Below, piece after piece: positions 49,106 through 60,925 of a DNA stretch of 64,000 nucleotides; the first letter of the stretch is position 1, and the number at the start of each line of letters is the position of its first letter. This stretch comes from Scenedesmus sp. ARA3 (Eukaryota; Chlorophyta; Chlorophyceae; Sphaeropleales; Scenedesmaceae). The DNA is taken from positions 138,529 to 202,528 of the forward strand of contig RWJK01000982.1 in assembly GCA_004335835.1 (NCBI GenBank). The letters are read 5' to 3'. A program made the translations under genes and the position numbers. The notes beneath the pieces are model-generated. The model saw nothing but the letters and a program-made list of their open reading frames with translations, ran no database searches and was not told where the DNA came from.

Positions 49106-50765
49106 TCAAGGTGCTGCTGATGGGCAGTTGGGGTAGTTGCCCACACCCACAAGAGGGGCAGCAGCATCCAAGGTGATGCAGGCAGCTGCTGCAGCCCTTG
49201 CATTGCTGCGTGGTGCCAGCCTGAAAGTGACGTTGACCAAGTCGTTGACCTTTGCCGCCATGCCTGACAGCTTGAATGTACCTGTGGGGATGAACTGGTA
49301 GGTGCAAGCAGGCACCTGCGGCAGCACAACAGTGAGTTGCAGGCAGCAAGATCTCGTTGGCTGTGGTCAGACGACGCTGTGACATGCAGCATCACGCGCC
49401 CCATCCATTATCATGTGTGTCTGACCGCTGCAGCATGCATCTAACCATGCGGCGTCCCAACACAAATCGTGTGCGTGGCGGTGTCTCATGTCACCGAAAA
49501 TGACAATTGTAACAGACTAGAACACTACACAAGTGTGCTGTGAACTGTGGCACTGTCAACTTCACCTCAGGTGTGATGTTACGCGATGCTGCAGAAGGGT
49601 TGATTGCAAACATTGCGGCCATCATGTATCCATCAGGACACTTGCAGCGCCCTGTAGCCGCATCACAGTCGCCTGCAGCCCTGTTTGGGCCGCACTTGTT
49701 TGGGCTGCAGCTGCCAGCTGTGATGTTCAGGGTAACCCTCGCAATGCTCCTTGTTCCGTTCTTTGCAGCATACATGTAGTTGAAGCTGTCAATGCCAAGT
49801 GCTCCTGCCTTGGGCAAGTAGCGGATGAGCTCCGCAGCCATCACTGCCTCTCCAGATGTGGGCAGGGAAGCAAGCTCGATCAAGCCGCCGCCAGCCGCAG
49901 CAGCCTTGTCATTTTGCAGGACATTCAGATCGGCCCACCTCCCAGCCACCACAGTGAAGTTGTCATCTGTTAAGCGCTCAGCAACCGGATTCTGCTCGAT
50001 CGTCACACATGCAGTTCCGTGTGCATTGTAATCTGTGCCAGGCGGGCATTTCAAGCTGGCAAGCACACACTTCTCAAGCACACCTGTTGCTGTCTTTGCT
50101 TCGTTGAAGCCAGGCAGGCAGTCACAAGCAGTCAGGGAGAGGTTTGGCTCTGTGTTGGGGATGGTGCAGTTGGAGCAGTTGCCACCTGCCACTGGGTTGT
50201 ACTGCCAGGGAGGGCACCTGTAGCAGGGGCCTGCAGAAGACAGCAACATGGTCACATAAGATAGTGGAGGAAGTTGCTCATGCTGACACAGAAGAGACTC
50301 TCAAAACATGTGGGTTGAAAGCAGCACAGTTATGAACCTGAGGGACAGGAAGCCCTGCTTTTGTGGCTAGATAACTCAGCAGCCGAGGCGTTGTGTGCTT
50401 TTGCAGCGCCATTTCTCTAGCTCACTTCAAAAGGCTTAATTACCTGTGGGCGCATATGCCATCTGTCCTGCAAGGCACTGGACACCCCCTCCTCCTGCAG
50501 GAGGCCTGTCACCTTCTGTCACAACAGCGCTGCTCAGGCTCGCGGTTGTCTCTGCAGTTGCAGGCACAGTTTCAGCACCTTCACGTCTCATGATGAGCCG
50601 CAAGCATGGTACAAGCTGCGCCACGCATCTGCTGCACCAGGAGCAAGCTGCATCAACAAAACAGTACATCTGATTGCGCATCATCATCATGCACAAGGCA
50701 AAAGGACCACCTGTCAGAGTGCCGCACCTGGCTCAGCGTACTCAATGCCTGCTTGCTGCAGGTCT

Positions 50766-50805
<40 letters not shown>

Positions 50806-52386
50806 CAAACGCGTCTCCTTGAAAAGAACATGCAAGGCAGCCCACAACCGCCTGCTGCTGTCTCCTGATGTAGAAATCCAAAGCATCTTTATAACCACTC
50901 CAGCCAGGTGCCATTTGTTTGCTGCCGCATCATGTGTTGTGCCTTCTCACTGTGTTGCTGTCATCATCTGCCTGGCATGATTACAACAGAACTTGCCTTT
51001 CATGACGGTGGGCATGGCTTGAGCCAAGCCAGAGCCCAAGATCAGTGCGCGCAGCTTGTCCAAGGTTCCAGTGCCAGCAGGGCGCACAGTGCCACGCGCC
51101 GCAGCACGCTTGCCCGGTGCTGTTGCTGTCACTGTTTCAGTCAGTGTGATGTCCACCTGCAGCTTGCTCAGCGGCTGCAAGGCACACAGTATCGCATAAT
51201 GCGCAATGCCACTTGGTCAGAAGGGATCTAACAGCGCCCCGTAGTTGAAAAGGCGGAGTTGCAGGTGCAATTGGATTGGTGCCACTGCATTGGCTTTGCC
51301 TAGATACTACTCGCTTCAGATGCAATGTAACAACTCGCATGCTGTGCTGCGCATGCAGACACTAGTCGCCCAGTGTCGCGCACAAGACCTCAACTCAACA
51401 AACATAAACTGCAAGCAGCATGGAGTAATCGCTTGCACATGTGACACCGGTGTCACATCCTACATACAACGTGCCGGTACCGGCACGGTGTAAAGAGCGG
51501 CCGTCTCACCTCATCCGCTGTGCAGGCCGTCTCACCTCATCCGCTGTGCAGGCCGTCTCACCTCATCCGCTGTGCAGGCCGTCTCACCTCATCCGCTGTG
51601 CAGGCCGTCTCACCTCATCTGCTGTGCAGGCCGCTTGTGCCACTGACAGCATGCCGTTGCTGCCAAGTTGCAGCAGCAATCCCTGCAGATCCGCCATCAT
51701 GGCGTGCACCAATGCATCTGTCACATCAGCGCTGCAGCTGCTGGCCAGAAACCAGGTCCAGGGGATGGAAGACGTCACACACGTCACAGATGGCGGCGGG
51801 GGTGATGGACTGGCACAGAATCCATCAGTAATCAACCAAGCTCCGTTAGTGCAGGTGGCAAAAGGAGCAGGCGCGCCACCGACGGTGCCATACAGGCACG
51901 TCGCATTACAGACAGCGCTACGAAGTGTGGACGGAACACAGGAGAAGACGCCAAAGCGTGGATCAGGGCTGGGGTTGCCGTCGCAGCCTGCAGCGCAGCA
52001 TGCAGCAAACGTTTAGTCAGTTCAGTTGCGGTTCTTCTGGACCGTCAACGACACATACGCGTCCAGGCAGGAGAAGCATGCAGTGGCATGCCTGGCAGTA
52101 GGTGACAGACACTTCATTGATGCTCTGCAAATCTGCATTCATGCCATTCACACAGTGTGTGCTGAGCTCACTTGCAAGGCAGTTGAGCTTGTTGTCGCCA
52201 GTGTCAGGGACTGCTGCACCCCAGCTGCCAGCAACGCAGGTTGACACCCAGGAAGTGGACACATCTGCTGTGAACTGGGCGTTGCAGTAGGCCTTGCACT
52301 TGGCTCCGTGTTCAAAGCTGCTGCACAGGAAAGCAGCATCAGCCGGCATGTTTGTGCTGCTTGGGGAGCCATAGCACGCTGTGTTG

Positions 52387-52445
<59 letters not shown>

Positions 52446-52495
52446 NNNNNNNNNNNNNNNNNNNNNNNNNNNNNNNNNNNNNNNNNNNNNNNNNN

Positions 52496-52557
<62 letters not shown>

Positions 52558-55549
52558 CCTCGTCAGGCATCCTCATTTTGAAGGGTCGGTTGTTCTTACA
52601 CAAGCAAGGTATACGAACATGCATTGCAACAGTCAGGCAGCAGCTGCTGCAGGTTAAGCAAATTACAGGCACCACAGCAGCATCTCCGGCAGTTGCGCAG
52701 CAGCAACACACTCACAGGGTTGACACAGCAACTTCGCGGTACCACCGGTGTCAATTTCTGGCTGGCCCCAGCTGCCCAGGTTGCATGTGGACACCCAGGA
52801 GGTGCCTGCTGCGGTAGTGGTGCCGCTGTTGCAGTTTGCCCTGCACTTGGAGCCATGTATGAGGCTGGGGCAGATCCAAGAGGACAGTGCAGGCATGTCG
52901 GGTGCTGTGTCTACAGGAGTGCCGGTGCAGCCTGCAGCAGAGACACTCGCCACACACGCGCTGGTTATTTGGCACGCCCCAAAACAGTTTGTTAGTACTC
53001 AAGCGCTACAATACTTTGCTGCACAAATCACTAACCAACTGAAGCTAAAGGTGGTTGCTGCAGTCATTGCTCGCTTCAGAACGTAGCCGCCCTGCTGCCT
53101 TGACAAGCCCTTCCACAAGGTGACAAAACAGCGGCAAGTTGCTGAATCAGCTGCGGCTGGTTTAACACAAGCAGTACCCGGCACAGGATCTTCAGCGGCC
53201 TCAGCACAACAAAACTGTCGGCAAAACGGTGTGTCCGCCATTGTTAACATGCCTACCATTTGGGTCGCACACCAGTGGTGTGTCGCCAGAAGTGCTGACA
53301 GCAGGCGCAGGCCAGTGACCTGCGGTGCACGTAGACTGCCAGGATGTGCCGCTGTGCTTGTGGTAGCCGCCGCTGCATGTTGCAGTGCACACATCACCGT
53401 GCGCTTTGCCTGTACAGACCCAGGTAGCAAGGCTGGGCAGGACAACTAGGCTGTTCTCATCAGTAGGGTCCGTTGTAGAGCAAGCTGCATTCATATGGCA
53501 GACGACACAGCACAACACCAGCGCAGAGAGGCTGTTAGTTGCAGGATGTGTAGAGTGAGCTGTCAGCACATGCACTGTACAGCAGTCACTGACAGCATGC
53601 ATAACCGAAAATTGTTCTGCTGTTGCAAAAGGAGCAGCAGGAGCCAAGCGCACTCAACCAGACTGCAGAGATGCAGCCTTATGCTAGCCGCTGCTCCAGG
53701 TGCGATCAAAACAATGACAGTCAACGCAGCAGCATGGGTGGCGAACAAGCTCTGCCGCGGCCACAGCCATCGATGTACAGTTGTACAGGCAGCTGCTGCA
53801 GTCATGCATCGCCGGCGGCACAGACAAAACCGGCAGGCAAGCTCATCATCTCTTACGGCACTCACGATCGGGCATGCAGATCAGCGGGTTTTCCAACATA
53901 TCTGCGGCAGGCTGGTTCCAGATACCAGATGTGCAGGTGGAGATCCAGCTGGTGGAACCAGCAGCAGTGTAGCCAGGGTTGCAACCAGCCGCGCACGTGC
54001 TGCCTTCAGTGCTGCCGGTGCAGGACCAGGCTGAGTTTGGAGGCAAGGGTGGACTGAACTTGCTGGGCTCGCCAGTGCACGCTGCAGAGTGAGCAGCAGG
54101 GCAGAACAGGTGGCCCCTCAGCTTTGCAGCAGCCAGGTTGGTTGTGATGCTGCATAGTTGATGTGCTGCACCTACTGCTGGCATTGATGCAGGCTGTGCT
54201 CTGTGCATGTGGATGCGTGCATTTTGCTGGCAGATGCTTGCAAACTGCTTTCAAAGCAAGTTGCTGCCTGACACACGACACCTTCAAGCTGGAACTAATA
54301 TCGATGTTACTCACGGCATGCCATCTCAACAGGGGCGTGTCTTTCAACATCGCTGCCATCGCCCAGCCGGCCGTATGCATTGTTTCCCCAGCAGCGGGCA
54401 GTGCCATCCTCCAAAACTGCGCACGTGTGCGTTTCCCCACCGGCAATGCCGTGCACATTGCTCAAGCCCAACACCGCAACCGGGGCATGTCTCTCATCGG
54501 TGCTGTCATCACCCAGCTGGCCGTTATCATTGACTCCCCAGCAGCTTGCAGTCCCATTTTCCAGAACTGCACATGTGTGGTAGCTCCCGGTGGCAAGGTT
54601 GCGCACATTGCTCAAGCCGGAAACCAACACAGGGTCAGGTTTGCATAAACAGCCCGAGTTGGTGGTGCTGCCATCACCCAACTGGCCGCGGTCGTTTTGA
54701 CCCCAACAGGTTGAGGCGTTGTTGTTCAGAACGGCGCACGTGTGCGCTGAACCAACAGCAATGCTGCGCACATTGCTCAAGCCCGACACCAACACGGGCG
54801 CAGGTTTGCAAAAACATCCCGCCGTGGTGGTGCTGCCGTCCCCCAGCTGGCCGTTGTAGTTGAGCCCCCCAGCAGGTTGCAGTGTCGTTGTCCAGCACTG
54901 CGCATGTGTGCCTTTCTCCAGCGGCAATGCTGCGCACATTGGTCAAGCCTGACACCATCACAGGCACGTTGCTGCTGATGGTGCTGCCATCACCCAGCTG
55001 GCCATATCCATTCCAGCCCCAGCAGCATGCAGTGCCGTTCTTGAACACTGCGCATGTGTGCTGCTGTCCACTGGCGATGCTACGCACATTGCTCAGGCCG
55101 GTGCCATTCACCTTCACAGGCACACTGCTGTTTGCAGATGAGTCGCCAGAGTTGCCATCACCCAGCTGGCCGGCCTCATTTAAACCCCAGCAGTGTACAG
55201 TGTCATCGTCCAGCACTGCACATGTGTGGGAGTGTCCGGCAGCAATGCTGAGCACATTGGTCAGGCCTGTTACCACCACGGGCAGATAACTCAAGATCGT
55301 AGCATTGTCGCCGTTACCCAGCTGTCCTTCAGTGTTTACCCCCCAGCATCTCACAGTGGCGTCCTTCGCAACAGCACATGTGTGCCCCCAACCGGCATCC
55401 ACGTCTGCCACACCATTGCAAACAGTGGATGTGTCAAGGGCATCTGTCAAAGATGGCAGGGCCAACAGCCACACCGCAGCCGCGATCACGCAGGCCAGTC
55501 GAGAGCAAGAGCTCCAGTTCATGATGAAGCGTTTAATCACGATATCCAA
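49106..55549 (-). CDS. Secreted RCC1-repeat / sushi-like multidomain protein
   Basis: Ten exons: 55549-54315, 54081-53866, 53484-53257, 52931-52716, 52378-52172, 51987-51614, 51174-50997, 50578-50444, 50230-49566, 49315-49106; about 1220 residues if one base in a G6 run is disregarded. A hydrophobic signal sequence (ACVIAAAVWLLALPSLTDA) leads into about eight RCC1-like repeats (HTCAVL...CWG.N..GQLGDG). Next come five or so Cys modules, four on separate phase-1 exons, with the pattern W.C...G..C.A.C..G...TSW.STC..G.W, sushi/CCP-like. C-terminal exons encode a Cys-rich GCC2/GCC3-like segment, an Ig/cadherin-like module (LNVLQNDKAAAAGG, GIDSFNYMY) and an EGF-like CGPNRAAGDCDAATGRCKC. No membrane anchor is seen; extracellular or wall adhesion/recognition is inferred. 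Exon 50997 uses a GC donor (GCAAGT). Confidence 0.82.
51501..51630 (-). repeat. 26-bp donor minisatellite, five copies
   Basis: Units start at 51501, 51527, 51553, 51579 and 51605. Each contains, in transcript sense, the coding end GCAGATGAG or GCGGATGAG and the donor GTGAGACGG of exon 51987-51614. The exon-proximal unit carries the real junction (51614/51613); the other four are donor echoes downstream. Confidence 0.97.
52389..52553 (-). repeat. Long CTG-sense run with 50-N assembly gap
   Basis: Plus-strand CAG run interrupted by N at 52446-52495. In transcript sense it is (CTG)n lying directly upstream of the acceptor at 52379-52381. True length is unknown. Confidence 0.97.
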
Positions 55550-57050
55550 CGTGGCGAGTCCTGCAACGCAAAAAGGTGCCGAGTGTTCGGCATGAACGGC
55601 CTGTGAGGATGACGCTACGAAACATCCTTGAAAATTTGTCGAGAATCCACGAGTGCATGCGGATTCAATAGGTTTCTACGCACGATTCTGATAGCTGGTC
55701 TTGCATTGCGTTGCTGCATGGTGTCGACTGGAGCAGCGTTCAATCGTTTCGACGAATTTCTCATGTCGCCACCCATGGCAAGCAAGACTTTAACAACACG
55801 ATAGGGCAGCAGCATAGTGACTATAATCTATTACAGGGCATCGCTAGCTGCTGTCCTGGAATCAATATATATTATCATATTGATATATATTATCATATTG
55901 ATGACACGGAGACCGCCAGTGATCTCCAACGCAGACACAGACAATCTTTAACCAGAACTGAATTGAACAACTGTATTAACGTGGTCGCCACGCCTATCTT
56001 AGAACTCCGAGACTGGTGACAATGCTGACCTATGGCTCTAGGAGGGTAGATATTGATCGGCTTGTCAGCAAAACGTGATATAGATTGGTTTCATATGATC
56101 GTGAACACGTCTTGGATCAGCTGTTGTTGTATCTGGCCCCTGTGATATCTTCAGTGAGCGAACCATATTATGGTTACCATTAGCCACAATCGGGGAGAGG
56201 GGCGGCCGTGTTGCCGTGTCACACATGCTAGGAGAGGACAGCCAAGTCTTTTTTCACCCTGCCCTGGCAGGTTGCGTCAGGTACAAGCTGTTTGGGGGTT
56301 AGGGTGCGGGTGGAGTCCCCAACTTTACAGCTCTGCCTGGCCCAGGCGGGCTCAGCGACTAAGACGTACATAATTGAGTAACATGTTGAAGCGGTATCAA
56401 ACAGCAGCTACAGGTTGCACAAAGGCTGATACGCGACGAATCAGCGTCATCACCCCTTTGGCAACCCCTCGACCCTCACCTGCCCTCACAACCATATCTG
56501 ATGGCTGATCGTCTGCCGTGGGTGCTTTGTGCAAATGGTTGCAGAATATATGCTGTGAAATTCTACACAATTAAACATGATGATTGATGCTCACTCACAT
56601 GCCTTGGACCATGAAGCACAAGCTTTGAGGAATGCTTGCACTGCCAGTGCTTGCGGCAAGCTGGCATCTTCAGCAGCAAACCCCTGCTCACTGTAGAGTA
56701 TGCACATGCAAACCCTACATAGTGGGCCAGTCTGGTGCTCCTTTGGGTGCATCAAACCACCCTCCAAACACAGACACACCCTGTGCACTGCACGCGTGGC
56801 ACGCGCCGGGCTCAAAGCATTTGTCAGCAAACATGGTATCACGTGCTGAGTGCCAGGCACACCCTACATGACGCAGCTGCACATGAATAATTGGAATGTT
56901 GTACGCTTGCACAAGCACTTGGACTCCAAGCAAGCAATGCACGGCGTCATATCATAGTGTCATATCACAGTGTCTCTACATCATGTCGACGTCGGGCTAC
57001 TGGCTTGCGTTCATGGACCGCTGGCAGCTGCTGAGGGACACCAGCAGCCC
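55550..57050. other. Intergenic, AT-richer
   Basis: Upstream of the RCC1/sushi-like start and downstream of the LWD-like stop. Noticeably more AT-rich than the rest of the window; contains an AT repeat (55860-55903). No gene recognised. Confidence 0.5.
55860..55903. repeat. AT-rich direct and inverted repeat
   Basis: atatattatcatattgat occurs twice in tandem and the block begins [13 protein letters not shown] ends atattgat, so it can also pair with itself. Confidence 0.9.
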
Positions 57051-60000
57051 TTACACCCGCAGTATCTGCGTCTTGTTTGCAAAACTCACTGCCACCCAAT
57101 CTGGCTGCGCTGTACTCCACTGCAGCTGGTTTATCTCAGCGCCTCCACTGTATGCCAGAATAGGATCCAAGTTGTAAATGCCAGGCCCGCCGGCAGCACC
57201 AGCTGCACCTACTGCGCCTGCAGCAGCACCAGCTGCTGCTGCAGAAGATGCTATGTTGTTGTTGCCGCTGTCTGCAGCCGCTGCTGCTGGCGCTGCTGCA
57301 CTGCTGGGTGCTGCGCCTGCAGCTGACTGCCCCAGGGGTGATAAGTCCCATATGAGCGCCTGCACCATGAGCACCACAGCAGCAGCAGCGGCAGCAGCAA
57401 CAGTTGACATTGCAGGAGAAGGTACGAGCAACAAATTGAGAGCAGTGGAGCGCCTGCTACAGCCACAGCACCTTGCAACGTCCATGCCTGACTGCCTTGT
57501 GCAATCGCCTTACGCGAGTAATGCACCAACCCAGCACAATGCAGCCTGAAGCGCAGCCAGCGCGTACAAGCATCAAGTGCATGGACTTAATCTGGCAGCC
57601 ATGACTGCTGCAGGCTGTTGCAATCGATCTCCTGCCGCCCCTGCCGCAGCAGCTCACCTGGCAGTCGTCGCCTGCTGTGCAGATGTGGCTGGCGCTGTGC
57701 GGCGCCCAGCCAGATCGCACCGAGTCTTGGATCAGACATTGCCTGACCGTGTGTACACCTGCTCACTCACCTTGTTCACGTGTTGCCTGGGTCAGCAGCA
57801 CAAGCGCAAGCAGGCACAGCCGGGGCACACAAGCACTGCTGCTCGCGCCGGGCCTTCATTCCATACATGCTGCAGGCGTTTTTCATCTCCTGCCGCCCCT
57901 GCCGCAGCAGCTCACCTGGCAGTCGTCGCCTGCTGTGCAGATGTGGCTGGCGCTGTGTGGCGCCCAGGCCAGCGCGTTCACGCAGCCGTTGTGGCGCGCC
58001 AGCTGCGTGATGGGCACAGTGGGGTACCGGATGTCCAGAATGACCACCTGCGGCGATGTGTTAGAGCTCTCTGTGAACAGCAATGCAATGCATGTGATTA
58101 TCAAACTGCCATGGATGCAATAAATGCAGTGGAGGCCATGTGATGCATGCAAGTGACGCCTGGGATGACCAACTGCGGTGTTGCAAACAGCAGAGCGATG
58201 CAGCGAGACAACAACGGCCTGCTCGCCTCAACCGCAGGCCTTTTGACTTGCTGAAGCAGGCTTGCGCACGCTTGCACGCAGGTTAACAAGCCGTGTAGGG
58301 CTCGCCTTTCCACTTCAATAGCAATGGGTGACCCACACCAGCAACACAACTTCAAACCAGCCGCACCTTTGGACTGTCTGCCACCAGCGTCGCAATGTAT
58401 CGCGGGTCCTGCTTGTTCCAGCCCAGCCGCAGCAGCGGCGTGTCAGCAGGGCCCTCAAAGATGATGGTGGAGTGCTCCTTGTCCCTGCAGCAGTACAATG
58501 CAGTACCGAACAGTGCAGTACATGCAGTACAGCGCAGTGCAAAGCATTGTCAGCAGGGCCCTCAAAGAAAATGGTGGAGTGCTCTTTGTCCCTGCAGCAC
58601 AGCGCAGCACATCAAGCAACCCAAAGAAAGCAGAGGCCAGTCCAGCCAGGACGCATGGCACGGCACGGCACCACACGGCTCGTAGGCTCGGCACGACACG
58701 ACATGGCACGGCACGGCTGTGAAGACATGCGTCAGCCCAAGACAGCACAGCAGCGCAACATGCTGCACCTGAGGTCGAAACACACGGCGTTCACTGCACA
58801 GCAAGACACGCAACAAGAGGTGCCCCACCTGAGGTCGAACACGCGCACGCTGCCATCTGCAGATGCTGTTGCAAACACGCCCACGCCGCCCCAAGCGATA
58901 TCGTGCACCTCCATGTCATGCGCAATGAGCTGCGTGTCCACCACGCCGCGCTCAATATCCTGCGTGCACAAATGATACAAAGAACACAACTTATGTCAGG
59001 TGTATGTGTTATTGACAGCAGCTGTTGTGTCTGCGCCACCCCTTGCGTGTCATGTGCGATGAGCTGCGTGTCCACCACGCCGCTCTCGATGTCCTGTTTG
59101 ACAGGCAAGATGCGACGCAAACGCGTTGTGACGTGTGAAGCAGCAAGTGTGATGCGCAAAACACATGTGTGAGATGGCGTCGGCGGCAGCAAGCTGCAAT
59201 TGTGTTCGGCGCCACCCTATGCGCTGTCGTGCGCGATCAGCTGCATGTCCACCACGCAGCGCTCAATGTCTTGACTTGCTCAGCAGAATGCAGCACAGAT
59301 GACACACATGAGTTCATGTGTTAAAATGGCGCCGGTGACAGCAGGAGGCATTGTCAGCAGGCATGGTAGGCCTCAGAGCAGCCAACCACGCCGCACTCAA
59401 CGTCCAGTTGCGGTGCAAAATATAAACTGCCCAACAGCCGCCCAGCAGCAGGCTGTCACAGCATACCCGCCACAAGTACGTGTATCAAAACAGCAGGCTG
59501 TCATAGCATACACATAGTGGAACTTGCTGCTGGTAGCCGCGCGCGCGTCTCACCCATATGGTGCAGGTGGTGTCTATGCTGCTGCTGACCACCATACGCA
59601 GCATGCGCGTCACTGCAACTTGCAGTTTTGCACAAACTTGGTGCGCCTCACCCATATGGTGCAAGTGGTGTCTATGCTGCTGGTGCCGAGGCGCTTGGGG
59701 TCCACGTCGTTCCAGTCAAACGAGGTCAGCGGCGCACAGAACTCGCTCTGCTTGTTCTGCAGCAGCACGCAGAGGCGCACACATGCACAATCATCAAGCA
59801 CAGCGCGCGTGATATATCAACAACAAGCATATAAGGTGTGCACGTGTGTGCGTTCTCTATACCATGCCCAAGACCCTTTCAAGCTTATCTAACGCTCAGA
59901 ACAATTCTCTGACTTCCCCTCCATTGATGAATCTTATGCAGAAAAAACACATCAGTCAGCAGCTTGTCCAGTACCGCTGCGCTGTCCTGTATGCTCCAGG

Positions 60001-60868
60001 CACTCTCTGCCAGTTTGAAACTCTCTAAAACTAAATGCACTCCACTCACATTTGTCAGCAGCCGGTCCAGCACCACCGCGCTGTCCTGTATGCTCCAGAT
60101 GCGCAGGTGATCCCCGCTGGTGGCCAGCAGGTCGGGTCGCACGCCAGCCCTGCAGCCACAGCGTATGCACAGGGGTTAGCTCAAAAATTTTGAGATTTGA
60201 GCTAACCCCAAAATGTATAGCAAGGTCTGCATCCGACTGGCCGCCAGCAGGCCAGGATGCACGCCAGCCCTGCAGCCACACATGCAGCACATGCAGATAA
60301 ACTTGGTCGATTGTAACAGTGTATGGCAAGAGCTGCATCCTGCTGGTGGCCAGCAGGTCAGGCCGCACGCCAGCCGCTGCAGCCGCAGCACATGTGCATA
60401 TGTACTGGTCGTTGGCTCATTACCATGCAACCACAATTGACAAGAGCTGCGCCGGAGGGTAGAACGGGCGCGAGGTGAAGCAGGACACACGCATGATAAC
60501 AGAAACAGCGGATCACAGTGGTGCTATCAATTGTCAGCTGCTGCCCCGCTGCATCTGATGCTTGCAGCCACACAACCAAGCAGTAAGTCTGTGTGTGTTG
60601 GCATCCAATGACATTGAATCCGCTGGCGCTCACTTGTCAGGGATCAACATGAGCTTTGTTGCCCTAGTGCATGTGATGCTAGCTGACACGCAGCAACACA
60701 GCATGCATCTGTTCATGTATTCATCTGGCGCTCTCACTTGTCTGGTATGAACATGAGCTTCGTTGGCGGGTAGGCATGCTGGAAGGTGAGCGCAGGGTCG
60801 CACACCAGGCGGCTGTTTTCCTCATCCACTGGTGCCAGCAGCAGCAGCAGCACCAGCACCAGCAGCAA

Positions 60869-60925
<57 letters not shown>

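Noticed and set aside
51501..51630. 26-bp direct repeats as a CRISPR array
   Set aside because: Copies are head-to-tail with no spacers, in a nuclear gene, and contain an exon end with a donor site.
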